From assembly GCA_009838075.1 (NCBI GenBank), contig VXSG01000052.1, positions 124,001 through 188,000 of the forward strand: a stretch of DNA of 64,000 nucleotides, in the 5' to 3' direction. The stretch is from Boseongicola sp. SB0665_bin_10 (lineage in GTDB: Bacteria; Pseudomonadota; Alphaproteobacteria; Rhodobacterales; Rhodobacteraceae). The translations under genes and the position numbers were made by a program. The notes under the pieces are model-generated. The model worked only from the letters and a program-made list of their open reading frames with translations, did not search any database and was not told the DNA's origin. This document shows, in pieces, positions 63,500-64,000 of the stretch; within the stretch, counting starts at the first letter, position 1, and each line of letters opens with the position of its first letter.

Positions 63500-64000
63500 C
63501 TAGTTGATGGTCATGCCCAGCGTTTCCATCGTCCCGTTAAAGACGTTGTACTGCGCTTCGACGAAGGCCTTGGTGTCCTCGGGCGACATGATTGACACGA
63601 TGTTGCCCAGGCTCTTGGTCATCCGGAGCCAGGCGGGGTCTTCGTTCAACGCCGCCAAGGTTTGCGACCATTTGGCCACGACCTCGTCCGGCAACCCCGG
63701 CGGGCCATAGATTGCCGACCAACCGATGATCTTTTCCAGGTCAGGATACCCGACCTCAACGGCCGTCGGCACGTCCGGAATAATCGCCTGGCGTTCCGGC
63801 ATCGTCACGGCAAGCGCGATCAGCTGACCGGACTCCAACGCCCCTGCCACGGCCGACAGGTTCTGCCAGGAGAAATCGACCTGACCGCCGACGACCGCTG
63901 CGCGCGCCTTGCCGCCGCCCTTGAACGGCACATGGATCAGCTTCTCGAAATCCGCACCCATGGCGTTCGACATCACCGCCGTTGCAATGTGCAACAGCGT
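63500..64000 (-). CDS. Tripartite tricarboxylate transporter (Bug family) solute-binding protein, partial
   Basis: C-terminal 165 residues of a periplasmic Bug/TctC-type binding protein; the start lies beyond the right edge. FEKLIHVPFKGGGKARAAVVGGQVDFSWQNLSAVAGALESGQLIALAVTMPERQAIIPDVPTAVEVG and then GWSAIYGPPGLPDEVVAKWSQTLAALNEDPAW are the domain II pattern of the family. Bug proteins bind carboxylates and other small anions. Lying directly upstream of betC on the same strand, it may bind choline-O-sulfate or a related sulfated compound; TctA/TctB membrane genes are not visible. Confidence 0.88.
   Translation of the reverse strand, partial: TLLHIATAVMSNAMGADFEKLIHVPFKGGGKARAAVVGGQVDFSWQNLSAVAGALESGQLIALAVTMPERQAIIPDVPTAVEVGYPDLEKIIGWSAIYGPPGLPDEVVAKWSQTLAALNEDPAWLRMTKSLGNIVSIMSPEDTKAFVEAQYNVFNGTMETLGMTIN

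Noticed and set aside
1-64000. CRISPR array, rRNA operon, prophage or plasmid origin
   Set aside because: No regularly spaced repeats, rRNA-like sequence, phage structural genes or replication origin features were seen.

Overview
The window is high-GC DNA (roughly 60-65 % G+C by eye) from an alphaproteobacterial chromosome, most like Rhodobacterales. The reasons are gene order and protein type: an uninterrupted dacC-tmk-holB / tatD / MBL-fold run, trpF-lapA-ihfB, accD-folC, sseA-GNAT-aromatic aminotransferase, and upp-deoB-deoA-cdd next to a membrane protein of uncertain function. No rRNA, phage or CRISPR array is present. The frequent short insertion-sequence remnants, broken toxin genes and decayed ORFs point to a genome going through gene loss.

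Layout. 1-3437 (minus): end of a branched-chain amino-acid-type ABC importer (livH partial, livF, livG) headed by an aldo/keto reductase. 3565-9257 (plus, divergent): a three-gene catabolic operon with a kynureninase-like/cyclase-family fusion, then iorA and iorB. 9258-12275: a decayed accessory patch (nucleotidyltransferase-like pair, deleted serine recombinase) ending at tRNA-Ser(UGA). 12792-18284: housekeeping operon (dacC-type carboxypeptidase, tmk, holB, tatD, MBL hydrolase, AEC transporter). 18285-23176: mobile debris (beta-propeller fragment cut by an IS1634-type element, IS110-type remnant) around a double NTF2-like protein and a peroxiredoxin. 23177-25365: Gfo/Idh/MocA oxidoreductase and truA. 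25406-27218: a toxin-antitoxin graveyard where both antitoxins are intact and both toxins are frameshifted. 27562-41757: core genes (hemF, ileS, ogt, GFA protein, class A PBP, trpF, lapA, ihfB, HIT, zinc finger, ilvD, accD, folC). 42403-45379: SDR, acyl-CoA dehydrogenase and phosphotransferase operon. 45839-59994: aminotransferase, GNAT, sseA, degenerate M48-like membrane protein, nucleoside salvage operon, malic enzyme, prpE, nadK, glyA. 60192-61500: tRNA-Met followed by ISKra4-family debris. 61912-64000: choline-sulfatase and a Bug-type solute-binding protein cut by the window edge.

How it fits together. The most distinctive unit is 785-9257. An amino-acid-type importer and a reductase face an operon coding for a divergent PLP enzyme fused to a HxGTHxDxPxH cyclase/hydrolase, followed by a two-subunit aryl 2-oxoacid:ferredoxin oxidoreductase. 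This looks like uptake and breakdown of a tryptophan- or indole-derived compound, but the exact substrate is not readable from sequence. The cyclase domain has its own ribosome-binding site and ATG inside the fusion gene, so a free hydrolase may also be made. Other linked groups are the pyrimidine/deoxyribonucleoside salvage operon (cdd-deoA-deoB-upp) and the SDR/ACAD/APH trio, probably for hydroxylated acyl-CoA breakdown.
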